Positions 42,943 to 52,534 of a stretch of 64,000 nucleotides of DNA are shown piece after piece. Source of the stretch: Prosthecobacter sp. (GTDB lineage: Bacteria; Verrucomicrobiota; Verrucomicrobiia; Verrucomicrobiales; Verrucomicrobiaceae); NCBI GenBank assembly GCA_030833205.1, contig JAURHS010000001.1, positions 18,623 through 82,622 of the forward strand, given 5' to 3'. The position numbers and the translations under genes were made by a program. How positions within the stretch are numbered: the stretch's first letter is position 1; each line of letters starts with the position of its first letter. The notes under the pieces were generated by a model that saw only the letters and a list, made by a program, of their open reading frames with translations, searched no databases and had not been told where the DNA came from.

Positions 42943-44379
42943 TCAAACAATCTCGCGAATCACTTCGCCGAAGTCGATCTCAAGGCGTTTGCGCCCTGGA
43001 TACTCCAGACGGTGGGAGTCCAGTCCAAGCTGGCGCAGCAGCGTGGCGTGGATGTCGGTGACATAGTGCGGATGTTCAACGGCGTGAAATCCCAGTTCAT
43101 CGGTGGCGCCATGCACCACGCCACCCCTGATGCCGCCGCCGGCCATCCACACGCTGAAGCCATAGGGATGATGATCGCGGCCGTCGCTGCCCTGTGAGCC
43201 TGGCGTGCGTCCAAACTCGGTGGCAAAGACCACGATGGTTTCCTGCAGCAGCCCGCGCTGCTTGAGATCGGCGAGCAGACCCGCAATGGGCTTGTCCACC
43301 TGAGCGGCAAGATTGGCGTGATTGCGCTTCAGTCCGCTGTGGCTGTCCCAGGCACCGGCGGCGCCATCGCCGTGCATGATCTGAATGAAGCGCACGCCGC
43401 GCTCCACCAGGCGTCTGGCCACCATGAGCTGTTGGCCAAAGGGCTTGGTGATGGCATGATCCAAGCCGTAGAGGCGCTGCGTCTGAGCGCTTTCTCCCCG
43501 CAGCGACATGATCTCAGGGATTTGCCGCTGCATGTGAAAGGCCAGTTCATAGGACTTGATGCGGGCCTGCAGGGCCGCGTCCTCCGGGTAGCGCAGGGCG
43601 CTCAGGGCATTGAGTCGGTGGGCCAGCGAGAAGCGCTTGCGCTGTTCCTCATCCGCCATCGCCAACTCAGGTTTGGCAAAGGCCAGCGGATTGGCTGGAT
43701 CGACCGTGAGCTTCACCGCATCACAGGTTGGCCCCAGGTAATGGCCGTCCTTGAGGTCAAAGAAGCGCGGGCCGAAGTTGATGAACTGCGGCAGATTGTC
43801 GTTGAGTGATCCCAGCCCGTAGGTCACCCAGGCACCAATGCTGGGGTGGCGTCCGTCGAGCATGTGCCGCCCACTGTGGAATTGCACCTGTGCACCGTGG
43901 TTGTCGTCCGTGGTCCACATGCTGCGCACGATGGCGAGATCATCCACGCTGCGGCGCAGGTGCGGAAACCAATCGCTGATTTCGATCCCGCTTTGCCCGC
44001 CCTTGGCGTAACCGACCTGCAGCGGGTAGATGCGGTTGCGCTGTTGGCCATTGGCATCGTTGACCACCACCACGCGCACCTTCTTGCGCCGCTCCGGATC
44101 CAGCACCGCCTTGTAGGGCGTCTGGCCGATGTCCATGCCGGCGTAGCGATTGAGCTCGGGCTTGGGGTCAAAGCTCTCCATGTGGCTGACGCCCCCGCGC
44201 ATGAAGAGCCAGATCACGCTCTTGGCGCGGGGCTGAAAGTGCGGCTTGCCATCGGGCAGCGCAGGCAGGTGCTCGGCCCCCAGAGCCGAGCGCTGCAGCA
44301 GGCTTTGCAGGGCCAGGCTGGCCAAGCCCATGCTGCCATGGCCAAGCCATTGGCGGCGCTGCATTGGGGCTGAATTCAT
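42943..44379 (-). CDS. DUF1501 domain-containing secreted protein
   Basis: The 478-residue protein has a Tat-like leader (MQRRQWLG, then a hydrophobic Leu/Ala segment) and belongs to DUF1501, a sulfatase-like alkaline phosphatase fold common in Planctomycetes and Verrucomicrobia. Landmarks are [38 protein letters not shown] and [19 protein letters not shown]. The family often pairs with a gene for a PVC cytochrome protein, and one is divergent here (44498), 118 nt away. Its substrate is unknown. Its end lies just upstream of the TatD start region. Confidence 0.9.
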   Translation of the reverse strand: MNSAPMQRRQWLGHGSMGLASLALQSLLQRSALGAEHLPALPDGKPHFQPRAKSVIWLFMRGGVSHMESFDPKPELNRYAGMDIGQTPYKAVLDPERRKKVRVVVVNDANGQQRNRIYPLQVGYAKGGQSGIEISDWFPHLRRSVDDLAIVRSMWTTDDNHGAQVQFHSGRHMLDGRHPSIGAWVTYGLGSLNDNLPQFINFGPRFFDLKDGHYLGPTCDAVKLTVDPANPLAFAKPELAMADEEQRKRFSLAHRLNALSALRYPEDAALQARIKSYELAFHMQRQIPEIMSLRGESAQTQRLYGLDHAITKPFGQQLMVARRLVERGVRFIQIMHGDGAAGAWDSHSGLKRNHANLAAQVDKPIAGLLADLKQRGLLQETIVVFATEFGRTPGSQGSDGRDHHPYGFSVWMAGGGIRGGVVHGATDELGFHAVEHPHYVTDIHATLLRQLGLDSHRLEYPGRKRLEIDFGEVIREIV

Positions 44380-44497
44380 GCAATAAGGGGAACCCTGCCT
44401 TCATACGCCGCCAAAGCCACCGACTTTGCGGCCTGAGCCTCAGACAGCACTTGTGCTTGGCCCGCCGCTGGGTTCTATCCCCTGCTCCGCTCCCTGC

Positions 44498-47400
44498 ATG
44501 AAAATCCTCTCCCGCTTCCTGTTGCCGGCTTTGTTTGTGGCCTGTGCCCCAGCCTCCCTGTCTGCGGCTGCTCCAGCCAACGCGCCGCACGCCAACCTGC
44601 CCACTCCAGCGGCGGCCACCAAGATTCGTCCGCAGAGCGTGGCGGCGCCACAAAACGGTGAGCGCATCGTGCTGCTGGGCAATGGCTTGGCCGAGCGCGA
44701 TGTGTATTACCAGCGCATTGAGCTGGAGCTCCACCTGCGCTACCCGGGCCAGCAGTTGCTGCTGCGCAACATGGGCCATGTGGGAGACACTCCCGGCTTT
44801 CGGCCCCATCCCTCGCGCGTCAGCCAATGGGCCTTTCCCGGAGCGGAGAGTTTCCATCCGGATAAAAACATCCATCACGGCAAGGGCTTCTTCCCGATGC
44901 CCGATGAATGGCTCACCCACCTCAAGGCGGATACCATTGTCGCCTTCTTTGGCTACAATGAGTCCTTTGATGGAGCTGCCAAGGTGGGCAACTTCCAGGC
45001 CGAGCTCGATGCCTGGGTGCGCCACAGCCTGCGCCAAGCCTACAACGGCGTTGCCGCGCCGCGCATCGTGCTGGTCTCTCCCCTCGCCTTTGAGGACCAA
45101 TCCGCCAGCCGCGATCTTCCCAATGGCAAAGCCGAGAACGCCAACCTCAAGCTCTACGCGCAAGCGGTGCAGACCGTGGCCAAGACGCATGGCCTGACTT
45201 TTGTGGATCTCTTCGAGGCCAGCCGGCAATGGTACGCCACCAGCAAGGAGCCGCTGACCACCCAGGGCTACATCCCCAATGAGAAGGGCTATGAACTGCT
45301 GGCGCAGGCCCTGCTCACCGACATCTACGGCCATCAAAGCCGCAGCAGCAGCGCCTCGCCCAAGCTGTTGCGCGAGGCCATCGCGCAGAAGGATTGGTTC
45401 TGGTGCAACGACTACCATCTGCTCAACGGCGTGCATACCCACGGCCAGCGCTATGAGCCCTTCGGCCCGCAGAACTACCCCGCTGAAGTGCAGAAGACCC
45501 GCGAACTGGCTGCCATTCGCGACCAGCTCATCCACGACATTGCCGCCGGCAAAAAGAAGGACCTCAGCGTGGATGACAGCAAGACCACGGCCTTGCCTGC
45601 GGTGCCCACCAACTACCAGCCCAGCGTCAAAAACGGCAGCAAGGAGTATCTCTACGGTGAGAATGCCCTCAAGTCCTTGAGCGTCCCCGAAGGCTACAAG
45701 GTCGAGCTCTTCGCCAGCGAGAAGGAGTTCCCCAGCCTTGCCAATCCGATGCAGATGTCCTTCGACAACAAGGGCAGGCTGTGGGTGGCCGTGATGCCCA
45801 CCTATCCGCATTATCGCCCCGGCGACGCGATGCCCAATGACAAGCTCATCATCTATGAGGACACCAACGCCGATGGACGCGCCGACAAGGAGACTGTGTT
45901 TGCCGATCACCTGCACTTGCCCATTGGCTTTGAGTTTGCCCCCGAGGGCGTTTATGTCAGCCAAGAGCCCAACCTCGTGCTGTTGCGCGACCGCGACGGC
46001 GACGACCGCGCCGACTCCCAGGAAATCATTCTCGGCGGCTTTGACACCCACGACACCCATCACGCCATCAGCGCCTTCACGGCCGACCCCAGCGGCGCGA
46101 TCATGATGTGCGAGGGCGTGTTCCTGCACAGCAATGTGGAGACCGCCTACGGCCCGGTGCGTTGTGTGGACGGCGGCTTCTTCCGCTTCAGCCCGCAGCG
46201 CTCACAACTGGAGCGCACCATTCAGATGTCCATCCCCAACCCCTGGGGTTTTGTGTTTGATCGCTGGGGTCAGGACTTCCTGCTGCACACCTCAGGCACG
46301 ACGATGAATTGGGGCCTGCCCCTTTCCGTCAAACCCACCTTCGGCACCAAGGCCCCCTCCAGCATTGATTTGGTGCCCAAGGGCCACAATGTGCGCCCCA
46401 CCAGCGGCCTTGAAGTGGTCAGCTCCTCGCACTTCCCCGATGAGGTGCAGGGCGATTTGATCTATTGCAATGCGATTGGATTCCTGGGCATCAAGCAGGT
46501 GAAGATCGAGGATGAGGAATCCGGCTGGAAGACGGCGCATCGCCACGATCTGCTCAAGAGCAGCGATGGCAACTTCAGGCCCGTGGATTTGGAATTCGCG
46601 CCTGATGGCAGCCTGTATGTGATCGACTGGCACAACGTGCTCATTGGCCACATGCAGCACAATGCCCGCGATCCGCTGCGCGATCATGTCCATGGCCGCA
46701 TTTATCGCATCACCTACCCTTCCCGTCCGCTGATCAAGCCCGCACCTGTGGCCGGCGCGCCAGTGGCCGCGCTGCTGGAAAACCTCAAGTCCCCAGAGAT
46801 GCGCCTGCGCTACCGCAGCCGCCGCGAATTGCGCGCTCATTCTGCCGATGAAGTCAAGGCGGCCCTCAAGACCTGGGTGACGGCCTTGGACGAGAAGGAC
46901 CAAGCATTCCAACATCATCTGCTCGAAGCGCTTTGGGTGTCCTGGGGCATCAATCAACTCGATGAAGCCCTGTTGCGCCGTCTGCTGCAAAGTCCGGATT
47001 TCCATGCCCGCGCCGCCGCGGTGCGCGTGCTGCGTTATCATCTGGACCGAGTGCCCGATGCAGCAGCCTTGTTGGCCAAGGCAGCCTTGGACGCCGAGGG
47101 CCGCGTGCGCCTCGAGGCCTCGATGGCCGCCTCATGGATGAGCGACAAGGCCGGCGCGCAGAAGGTGCTGGAGGCCGCAGCCACCAAGCCGTTGGATCGC
47201 TGGAGCAAGGCGGCGCATGGGGCCGCGCTGAATCGTCTCTTGGGCAAGGCCGAGAGCGCACAGGCGGAGTATGTGCAGGTCAAGGCTCCCGCGCACTTGG
47301 ATGCAGCCGCGCAAAAGGCCTTCCTCAAGGGACAGGAGGTCTACCACCGCGAAGGCAGTTGCATGACCTGTCATCGCGGCGATGGCAATGGGTTGGCGCC

Positions 47401-47716
47401 GGCCTTTCCGCCGATTGCCCGCAGCGAATGGCTCAAGGACCCGCAGCGCGCGATCAAGATCGTGCTCTACGGCATGATGGGTCCCATTGAAGTCAATGGT
47501 CTGAAGTTTGATGGGCAGGTTCCCATGACCCCCTTCGGCGGAATGCTCAAGGATGATGAGGTTGCCGCTGTCCTGACCTTTGTGCGCAATCACTTTGGCA
47601 ACCGCTTCGGCGCCGTTGCGCCGACCGAAGTGGCCAAGGTGCGGGCGTCCCAGCCAGGCCGCCTGAGCTTTTACCAGAGTCAGGAATTGCTGCGCGAGCA
47701 TCCTCTCAAGCCCTGA
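44498..47716 (+). CDS. SGNH hydrolase-like / PVC-type beta-propeller / cytochrome c fusion protein
   Basis: The 1072-residue secreted protein starts at the ATG at 44498 with a Sec signal. Domain order: an SGNH hydrolase-like domain (about residues 45-290; RIVLLGNGLAERD, RNMGHVGDTPG), a PVC-type membrane-bound dehydrogenase-like beta-propeller (about 390-760; starts LSVPEGYKVELF, includes NADGRADKE and RDGDDRAD), a HEAT-like helical region, and a cytochrome c domain with CMTCH at residues 955-959 and the distal Met in PFGGM. This gives a periplasmic heme protein able to accept electrons. Such fusions are found with sugar-oxidising secreted proteins. It diverges from the DUF1501 gene. Confidence 0.92.
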   Translation: MKILSRFLLPALFVACAPASLSAAAPANAPHANLPTPAAATKIRPQSVAAPQNGERIVLLGNGLAERDVYYQRIELELHLRYPGQQLLLRNMGHVGDTPGFRPHPSRVSQWAFPGAESFHPDKNIHHGKGFFPMPDEWLTHLKADTIVAFFGYNESFDGAAKVGNFQAELDAWVRHSLRQAYNGVAAPRIVLVSPLAFEDQSASRDLPNGKAENANLKLYAQAVQTVAKTHGLTFVDLFEASRQWYATSKEPLTTQGYIPNEKGYELLAQALLTDIYGHQSRSSSASPKLLREAIAQKDWFWCNDYHLLNGVHTHGQRYEPFGPQNYPAEVQKTRELAAIRDQLIHDIAAGKKKDLSVDDSKTTALPAVPTNYQPSVKNGSKEYLYGENALKSLSVPEGYKVELFASEKEFPSLANPMQMSFDNKGRLWVAVMPTYPHYRPGDAMPNDKLIIYEDTNADGRADKETVFADHLHLPIGFEFAPEGVYVSQEPNLVLLRDRDGDDRADSQEIILGGFDTHDTHHAISAFTADPSGAIMMCEGVFLHSNVETAYGPVRCVDGGFFRFSPQRSQLERTIQMSIPNPWGFVFDRWGQDFLLHTSGTTMNWGLPLSVKPTFGTKAPSSIDLVPKGHNVRPTSGLEVVSSSHFPDEVQGDLIYCNAIGFLGIKQVKIEDEESGWKTAHRHDLLKSSDGNFRPVDLEFAPDGSLYVIDWHNVLIGHMQHNARDPLRDHVHGRIYRITYPSRPLIKPAPVAGAPVAALLENLKSPEMRLRYRSRRELRAHSADEVKAALKTWVTALDEKDQAFQHHLLEALWVSWGINQLDEALLRRLLQSPDFHARAAAVRVLRYHLDRVPDAAALLAKAALDAEGRVRLEASMAASWMSDKAGAQKVLEAAATKPLDRWSKAAHGAALNRLLGKAESAQAEYVQVKAPAHLDAAAQKAFLKGQEVYHREGSCMTCHRGDGNGLAPAFPPIARSEWLKDPQRAIKIVLYGMMGPIEVNGLKFDGQVPMTPFGGMLKDDEVAAVLTFVRNHFGNRFGAVAPTEVAKVRASQPGRLSFYQSQELLREHPLKP

Positions 47717-47747
47717 GTGGCGGACGGGGCGCGCAAGCCTCTCAGCT

Positions 47748-47778
47748 TTGCATCCAGCTTGAACAGTACACTTATAAA
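47748..47778 (+). promoter_or_regulatory. possible ssb promoter
   Basis: TTGCAT at 47748-47753 and TATAAA at 47773-47778 with a 19-bp spacer lie 43 bp before the ssb start. The -10 is good but the spacer is long, so this is tentative. Confidence 0.3.
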
Positions 47779-47821
47779 ATGCCTTGCGGGAAGCGGCATC
47801 AAACCGCTATTTTGAACGCCT

Positions 47822-48361
47822 ATGGCCTCCGTCAACAAAGTCATCCTCATCGGCAACCTCACTCGCGATCCCGAGGTGCGCTTCACGCCCAAGGGCACGG
47901 CGGTTTGTGACATGGCCATTGCGGTGAACCGTCGCTATGTCAACGAAGCCACCGGAGAGCGCGTCGAGGAAGTCACCTACCTGGACATCGTGCTCTGGGG
48001 CAAGCAGGCAGAGCTTGCTGGTCAGTATCTCGCCAAGGGCCGTTCGGTTTATGTCGATGGCCGTCTGCAGATGGACACTTGGGAAGACAAGGCCACGGGC
48101 CAAAAGCGCAGCAAGATCCGCATCGTCTGCGAGAACATGCAGTTCCTTGGCGGCCCTGGCGGTGGTGGTGGCCAGTCTCAGGGTGGCGATGACGAGGGCG
48201 GTGCGCCCATGCGCCGTCCGGTTCAAGGGGGTGCACGCGGTGCGGGGCCAGTGTCACGCGGCGGCCCTCCTCCGCGGCAAAACAAGCCGGCAGCACCGGC
48301 GGACGAATACGGCGAGGGCCCCATCACCGATGGGCTCGACGGCGACGACATTCCCTTTTGA
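47822..48361 (+). CDS. ssb: single-stranded DNA-binding protein
   Basis: The 179-residue SSB has an N-terminal OB fold (SVNKVILIGNLTRDPEVRFTP, then WEDKATGQKRSKIRIVCENM), a Gly/Gln/Arg/Pro-rich flexible linker (about residues 115-165) and the acidic tail ending DGDDIPF, which recruits repair and replication proteins. ATG at 47822. It protects ssDNA in replication and repair. It stands between the PVC cytochrome gene and a small YHS gene with no obvious operon. Confidence 0.97.
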   Translation: MASVNKVILIGNLTRDPEVRFTPKGTAVCDMAIAVNRRYVNEATGERVEEVTYLDIVLWGKQAELAGQYLAKGRSVYVDGRLQMDTWEDKATGQKRSKIRIVCENMQFLGGPGGGGGQSQGGDDEGGAPMRRPVQGGARGAGPVSRGGPPPRQNKPAAPADEYGEGPITDGLDGDDIPF

Positions 48362-48531
48362 GTCAGGCCTTCGACCACAGGCTTCTCGGACGAGGTGGAC
48401 TTGAGGCTTGCCGATGGGGGGCCTGATCCAAGTCAGTCCTTGAGAATTCAGCGGCCATTGAGCCTGGCTTGCGATGTCGTGGGCGGCTCTTGCGATCAAC
48501 CAAGGAAGCACCACGGCCCCGCGTTGAAGAG

Positions 48532-48550
48532 GCAGGGCACAACGCCCTGC
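48532..48550 (+). promoter_or_regulatory. hairpin in the leader of the YHS gene
   Basis: GCAGGGC (48532-48538) and GCCCTGC (48544-48550) form a perfect 7-bp stem with loop ACAAC, ending 7 nt before the ATG at 48558. It would sit over the ribosome binding region, so it may regulate translation or be a weak terminator; no T run follows. Confidence 0.4.
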
Positions 48551-48557
48551 TCAACCC

Positions 48558-48791
48558 ATGAAAGCTCTTCTTCCCGCGTTGTTTTTGGCGGCACTGAGTG
48601 TCGGCAGTCTTTTGGCCAAGGGCGGACCGGCCATCAACGACAAGTGCCCGGTGGACGGCAAGGCCGTGCGCATCATCTACCGAGTGTTCACCGACAAGGG
48701 CACCGTGGCCTTTTGCTGTGTGGATTGCATGGACGCCTACCAGAAAAGCCCGGGGCGCTACACGGTCACCCCCAAGGGCCCCGGTCAGTGA
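48558..48791 (+). CDS. small secreted YHS-like domain protein
   Basis: The 77-residue protein has a signal peptide (residues 1-20) and a mature part of 55 residues. It resembles a YHS domain: NDKCPVDGKAV, then FCCVDCMDAY with three closely spaced cysteines and a KSPGRY end. YHS domains occur in metal-handling and redox proteins, so periplasmic metal binding is likely. A hairpin precedes the start. The neighbours (ssb upstream, PUR gene convergent) give no functional hint. Confidence 0.75.
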   Translation: MKALLPALFLAALSVGSLLAKGGPAINDKCPVDGKAVRIIYRVFTDKGTVAFCCVDCMDAYQKSPGRYTVTPKGPGQ

Positions 48792-48827
48792 GGCCAACAT
48801 CAAGGCCGTCCTCAGGCTTGGGCCGAC

Positions 48828-49091
48828 TCAGGCTTGGCTGTTGTTGAGCGGAGGCAGATCGCGCTCCAGCTCAAGGATGCGCTGCAGTGCATCGAGAAAT
48901 TCATCCGCAGCCTCAAGCGGAAGCATGATCGTGTCGCGGCGTCCACGCACATCCTCGGTGATTTTGATGACACGGCCGCGTTCATTTTCCTTGAGATCGA
49001 GGAAAAAGATTTTGCGCTCCGTCACAATTTTCTCGGAGTGCAACGCGGGTGAACCCCGGCGCGGTTGATCGTCAAATTCTTCAGTCCTCAT
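48828..49091 (-). CDS. PUR-alpha-like nucleic acid-binding protein (DUF3276)
   Basis: The 87-residue protein matches the bacterial PUR domain family (DUF3276), known as ssDNA/RNA-binding regulators in Borrelia (BpuR) and common in Bacteroidetes and Verrucomicrobia. It contains SEKIVTERKIFFLDLKENERGRVIKITED and the RRDTIMLPLEAADEFLDAL helix, which together form one PUR repeat. Such proteins usually dimerise. It is probably a cytoplasmic regulator. The ATG at 49091 is clear. Confidence 0.88.
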   Translation of the reverse strand: MRTEEFDDQPRRGSPALHSEKIVTERKIFFLDLKENERGRVIKITEDVRGRRDTIMLPLEAADEFLDALQRILELERDLPPLNNSQA

Positions 49092-49161
49092 GCGTGAAAT
49101 CTCCTCGTATAGCTGACTACCACTGCCATTGTAAAAATCTGGGGCGTTCTGTCAATGCTGC

Positions 49162-51741
49162 TCATTTGCGGTCCCATAGGAAATGCTCAAGGCGAATTTT
49201 GGTCGCCCGTTCGCGCGCCTCAGGGGCGCGGTTGCCGTTGCTTTGTGCCAGCTTTTCAGCCAGCCTTGCCGCGGCCTCCCATTGTTTGGATTGCTCCAGC
49301 AGATCAATTCCCAAGAAGCCGGCGCGGTAGTACCAGAGGAAGTCTGTGGGCGTGACATTGCGAATGAAGTCATTGGAGGCGATGACCTCGTGGCAGGCTT
49401 CGATGGCGGCAGGGAGGTCTCCGGCTTGTCGGTGGGCCATGGCTAGCGTGAAGCCTGCGCGCGCGCGCCATTGGCGCTCAAGTGTCTTTTCGCTCAGCAG
49501 TTCCGTCAGGGTGCCGATGGCCTCAGCGATTGGCAGCCCCTGCTTCTGAGCCAGCAACATCTGCAACTCCGCCTTCTCGCAGGAGAGGGTCCAGCGCGTC
49601 TGGCGCGGTGTTGCTGCGTCAGCAAGCAGAGACTCAACGACCTTCAGTGCGGCTGGCTCCTGGGAAAATTGGCGCAAGGCACCGATCTGCTGCTGTCTGG
49701 CCTGCAGTGCCAGTGGCCCACCCTGATCTGCGAGTTGCTGCCAGAGCGCCAGCGCTGCGCTTCTGCCCTCCTCGTTGAGCATTGCCATGGCACATTGGCC
49801 GGCAAAAAACAGCGCGGTGTCGGCGTGAGGGCTGTTGGGATGATTTCGCGCCACCGACTCGAAGGCGCGGCGGGCGGCGGCGTAATCCTCCAGCTGATGG
49901 TGGGTCTGCGCCACCTTCATGCCGATGAGTGCAGCCAGTTCGGGATTGGGGTTGGCCGAGAGCATGGCTTCCCCCTGCAGGCAGAGCTCGCGCAGCTCAC
50001 CCATTGCTTCAAGGCGGCGCAGGCGGGCGAGTTGCAATCGTTCCGTCAACGCGCTGTCCAATGTGCCTTGCCGTTGTTCCAATGACGCGAGCAGGCGCTG
50101 CGCCTCTTCAATCCTCGGTGGCTCGCTGGCCAGCAACAACTCAGCAAGCGTGATGCGAAGCAGGGACTCGCCCGCGGGGTCTTGAGGGTTCTTTAGCAGT
50201 GCTTCCAGGGCGCGAATGGCTTCATCGGCGGATGCTGGTTGGCTGGCGAGCCAAAGCGCGCGCTCAATCTCAAGGGCATTTTGCGCGGCTGGCCCTCCTT
50301 GTTTACGGAGTTGAACCAGCTGAGTTGCGTAAAGCTCGCGGCGTCCCGCCTGCAGGGCGGCAATTCCGCCATTGTGCAGGGCGGCGAGTTGCGCAGCTGC
50401 GGGTTTGAGGGTTTTGGCGCTATGGACAAAGGCTTGAGCTGCGGCAAGGAAGTCGCGTTGCCGAAGGGCAACGGCGGCGAGTTGAAACTCCAGCTCCGCG
50501 GGCAAGGCCTCCTGCAGCTGCCCGCCCTCGCCGCTGAGGCTTCGCCACTGTTTGAGCAGCTGTTGGCTGCGCGCAGCATGCTGCAGATGATCGTGCCACT
50601 GAGCGGCTAGGGCTGTGCCCTCGGCTCGGAGTGCCGGGTCTGGCGCGAGAAGCAGCAGGGTCTCCAGCAGGCCGATTGCCTCGAGGTGCCGCTGTTGCCC
50701 TGCTAACCAAGCGCCCATGAGCAGCAGGCCGTAATGCCTTCGGAGATCGCGTTCGGGCTGAGGTGCTTGTCCGTCCTCCATAGAGGCTGGTTGCAGCCAT
50801 TGCAGCCAAGCGCTCGGGGGTTGCAGTAGGCTGTCCTGCGTTCGAAGCGCGCGTTGCATCAGGCGCAGAGCCTGGGGCCACAACGAGCTGGCGGGCCCCT
50901 TGTCCAACAGTCCGCAGCAGCGGGCGAGAGCCTCCGTAATTTCGCCGCGCCGCATTTCCAACTCTGCCAACAGAAGCAGGGCGGCCTGCTGCACTCCAGG
51001 CCCGCCCAGCGTGCTGGCAACCAGTTCACGCAGCGGAGCCAGAGCCTGATCCTGCTGGCCACGCTCCACCATGGCTCGGGCCTTGATGTAGCGCGCCCTG
51101 GGGCTGGTTTCAGGTCCAATCTCTGAACTGATCGCATTGACCTGCCCCTCAAGCAAAAGCGCTTCCTGGTGCAGTTCCCTTGCTGCGGCGCTGAACTCGG
51201 AGTCAGGCTGGGCAAGCAATTCCGCTAGGCATTCGCGCGCTGCCTGAGGCTGCGACTGATCCACCAGAATTTGAGCCAGCAGCAGGCGCTCCTGGTGCGT
51301 GGCCCTGCCTTCGCGAAGCCGCGTCTCGAGCCCTTGTCTTGCCTTGGCCGTTTGGCCGGACAAAGCGAGAGCTTGGGCCCGCCAGAATTCCGCATTGGGC
51401 ACCGGATATTGTTCGATGATCTTCAAGGCCTCATCTCCCCTGCGTGCGCGGGTCCAGGCTTCCACGGCGATGAGGGCTGCGGTTTGCCGTTGGGTGTCGG
51501 TCAATGATTGCAGCAATCGTGTGGCTTTGGTGGCCGCAATTTCGGGCAACCCGTCATTCATCGCCTGCAGGGCTTGCTCCAAGTCAGTGGGCTCCTCAAC
51601 GGCTTCTTCGAGCGCGGGTCGAGTGGTGGCGGCGATGCCCTTGGGCTCGGGCGAACCCAGTAGCCATGGCAGGCTCGCGCCAAGCCAAGCCAGAAGAACC
51701 GCGCAACGCGAGGAGCAGAGGCGGCAGGCAGAGGGAATCAT
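49162..51741 (-). CDS. large secreted TPR-repeat protein
   Basis: The 859-residue protein has an N-terminal signal segment (about residues 10-30) and then repeated helix pairs rich in Ala, Leu, Gln and Glu. TPR-like signatures occur throughout, for example ALKIIEQYPVPNAEFWRAQALAL and the region near YAAARRAFESVARNHPNSPHADTALFFAGQCAM, which resembles the BamD/YbgF type of repeat. No catalytic motif. It probably organises envelope protein complexes. It lies 70 nt upstream of the PUR gene on the same strand. Confidence 0.75.
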   Translation of the reverse strand: MIPSACRLCSSRCAVLLAWLGASLPWLLGSPEPKGIAATTRPALEEAVEEPTDLEQALQAMNDGLPEIAATKATRLLQSLTDTQRQTAALIAVEAWTRARRGDEALKIIEQYPVPNAEFWRAQALALSGQTAKARQGLETRLREGRATHQERLLLAQILVDQSQPQAARECLAELLAQPDSEFSAAARELHQEALLLEGQVNAISSEIGPETSPRARYIKARAMVERGQQDQALAPLRELVASTLGGPGVQQAALLLLAELEMRRGEITEALARCCGLLDKGPASSLWPQALRLMQRALRTQDSLLQPPSAWLQWLQPASMEDGQAPQPERDLRRHYGLLLMGAWLAGQQRHLEAIGLLETLLLLAPDPALRAEGTALAAQWHDHLQHAARSQQLLKQWRSLSGEGGQLQEALPAELEFQLAAVALRQRDFLAAAQAFVHSAKTLKPAAAQLAALHNGGIAALQAGRRELYATQLVQLRKQGGPAAQNALEIERALWLASQPASADEAIRALEALLKNPQDPAGESLLRITLAELLLASEPPRIEEAQRLLASLEQRQGTLDSALTERLQLARLRRLEAMGELRELCLQGEAMLSANPNPELAALIGMKVAQTHHQLEDYAAARRAFESVARNHPNSPHADTALFFAGQCAMAMLNEEGRSAALALWQQLADQGGPLALQARQQQIGALRQFSQEPAALKVVESLLADAATPRQTRWTLSCEKAELQMLLAQKQGLPIAEAIGTLTELLSEKTLERQWRARAGFTLAMAHRQAGDLPAAIEACHEVIASNDFIRNVTPTDFLWYYRAGFLGIDLLEQSKQWEAAARLAEKLAQSNGNRAPEARERATKIRLEHFLWDRK

Positions 51742-51798
51742 GGCTGACTATGGAACCAGATCCTGGCGTTGATCAAGCCTCTCCCGCGGAACCGCCGC

Positions 51799-52416
51799 TC
51801 AGGCCTGCAGTCCCCGCCACTGGGCCTCGTCGTTGAGGTTCTCAAAGGCGGCGAGTTGGTCACCCGAAGGCTCGATTGCCATGGCCAAGCCGAGTTCGAG
51901 CAAATGCTCGGCGGCGTGTTGCAGTTTGAAATCGCCCTTGCCGATGGCCTCGCGTAGCACGCCGGCGGCAGCGGGGGTGTAAAGCGCCGCAAGAGGTTCG
52001 AAATGTCCTGCAATCTTGGGAATGCGGCCAATTGCGGGAGGTTGGTGACCGCCGCAAATCCAGCGCAGCACAGCGATGTTCATCAGGGGCATGTCTACGG
52101 CCAGCACCAGCGTTGGCATTTCAAAATGCTCAAGGCAGCGCAGGATGATGCCCAAGGGACCGCCCTCATGGGTCTCAGGGTCAAACAGCCACTCAATGAA
52201 TTCTGGCGCTTCCGGGTCTCGATGCAGTTGCTGCCCTTCGCGGCAGGCGACGCCAAGTCGCAGGGGATGCATGGCCTGCAGAATCTGCGCCTGCCGCAGC
52301 CACAGCGCCTGACCCTTGAGACGCAAAGTGGCCTTGTCTTGGCCCATGCGTCGGCTTTGGCCTCCACAGAGCAGCACCGCACCCAGGACAGGCGGAAGTT
52401 GCAGGTGAATGTTCAT
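51799..52416 (-). CDS. mobA: molybdenum cofactor guanylyltransferase
   Basis: MobA transfers GMP from GTP to Mo-molybdopterin. The protein has 205 residues from the ATG at 52416. The nucleotide-binding start VLGAVLLCGGQSRRMGQDKA is complete, and LVLAVDMPLMN carries the metal Asp. The open frame extends to 52512, but the MobA domain starts at 52416. It is divergent from the APC permease. No other molybdenum cofactor gene is nearby, so this gene is isolated. Confidence 0.9.
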   Translation of the reverse strand: MNIHLQLPPVLGAVLLCGGQSRRMGQDKATLRLKGQALWLRQAQILQAMHPLRLGVACREGQQLHRDPEAPEFIEWLFDPETHEGGPLGIILRCLEHFEMPTLVLAVDMPLMNIAVLRWICGGHQPPAIGRIPKIAGHFEPLAALYTPAAAGVLREAIGKGDFKLQHAAEHLLELGLAMAIEPSGDQLAAFENLNDEAQWRGLQA

Positions 52417-52534
52417 GGAACCCAGAGACCAAGGGCAGCTTTGCGCCTTTGCGAGTTGCGGGCAAGTGGCAGCTTGACTCAAATGAAGATGCACAACGCT
52501 TGCGTTTGACACCTCGGTGGGTCATACCGCAGGG

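Noticed and set aside
44168-46129. Open frame of 653 residues on the minus strand antisense to the cytochrome protein and the DUF1501 gene
   Set aside because: Composition is typical of antisense frames in GC-rich genes (His, Gln, Val, Leu-rich, no domains), and the plus-strand gene is a clear family member.
48362-48531. Possible small RNA between ssb and the YHS gene
   Set aside because: No known RNA family motif (6S, SRP, RNase P, tmRNA) or terminator pair was recognised, apart from the hairpin already listed.
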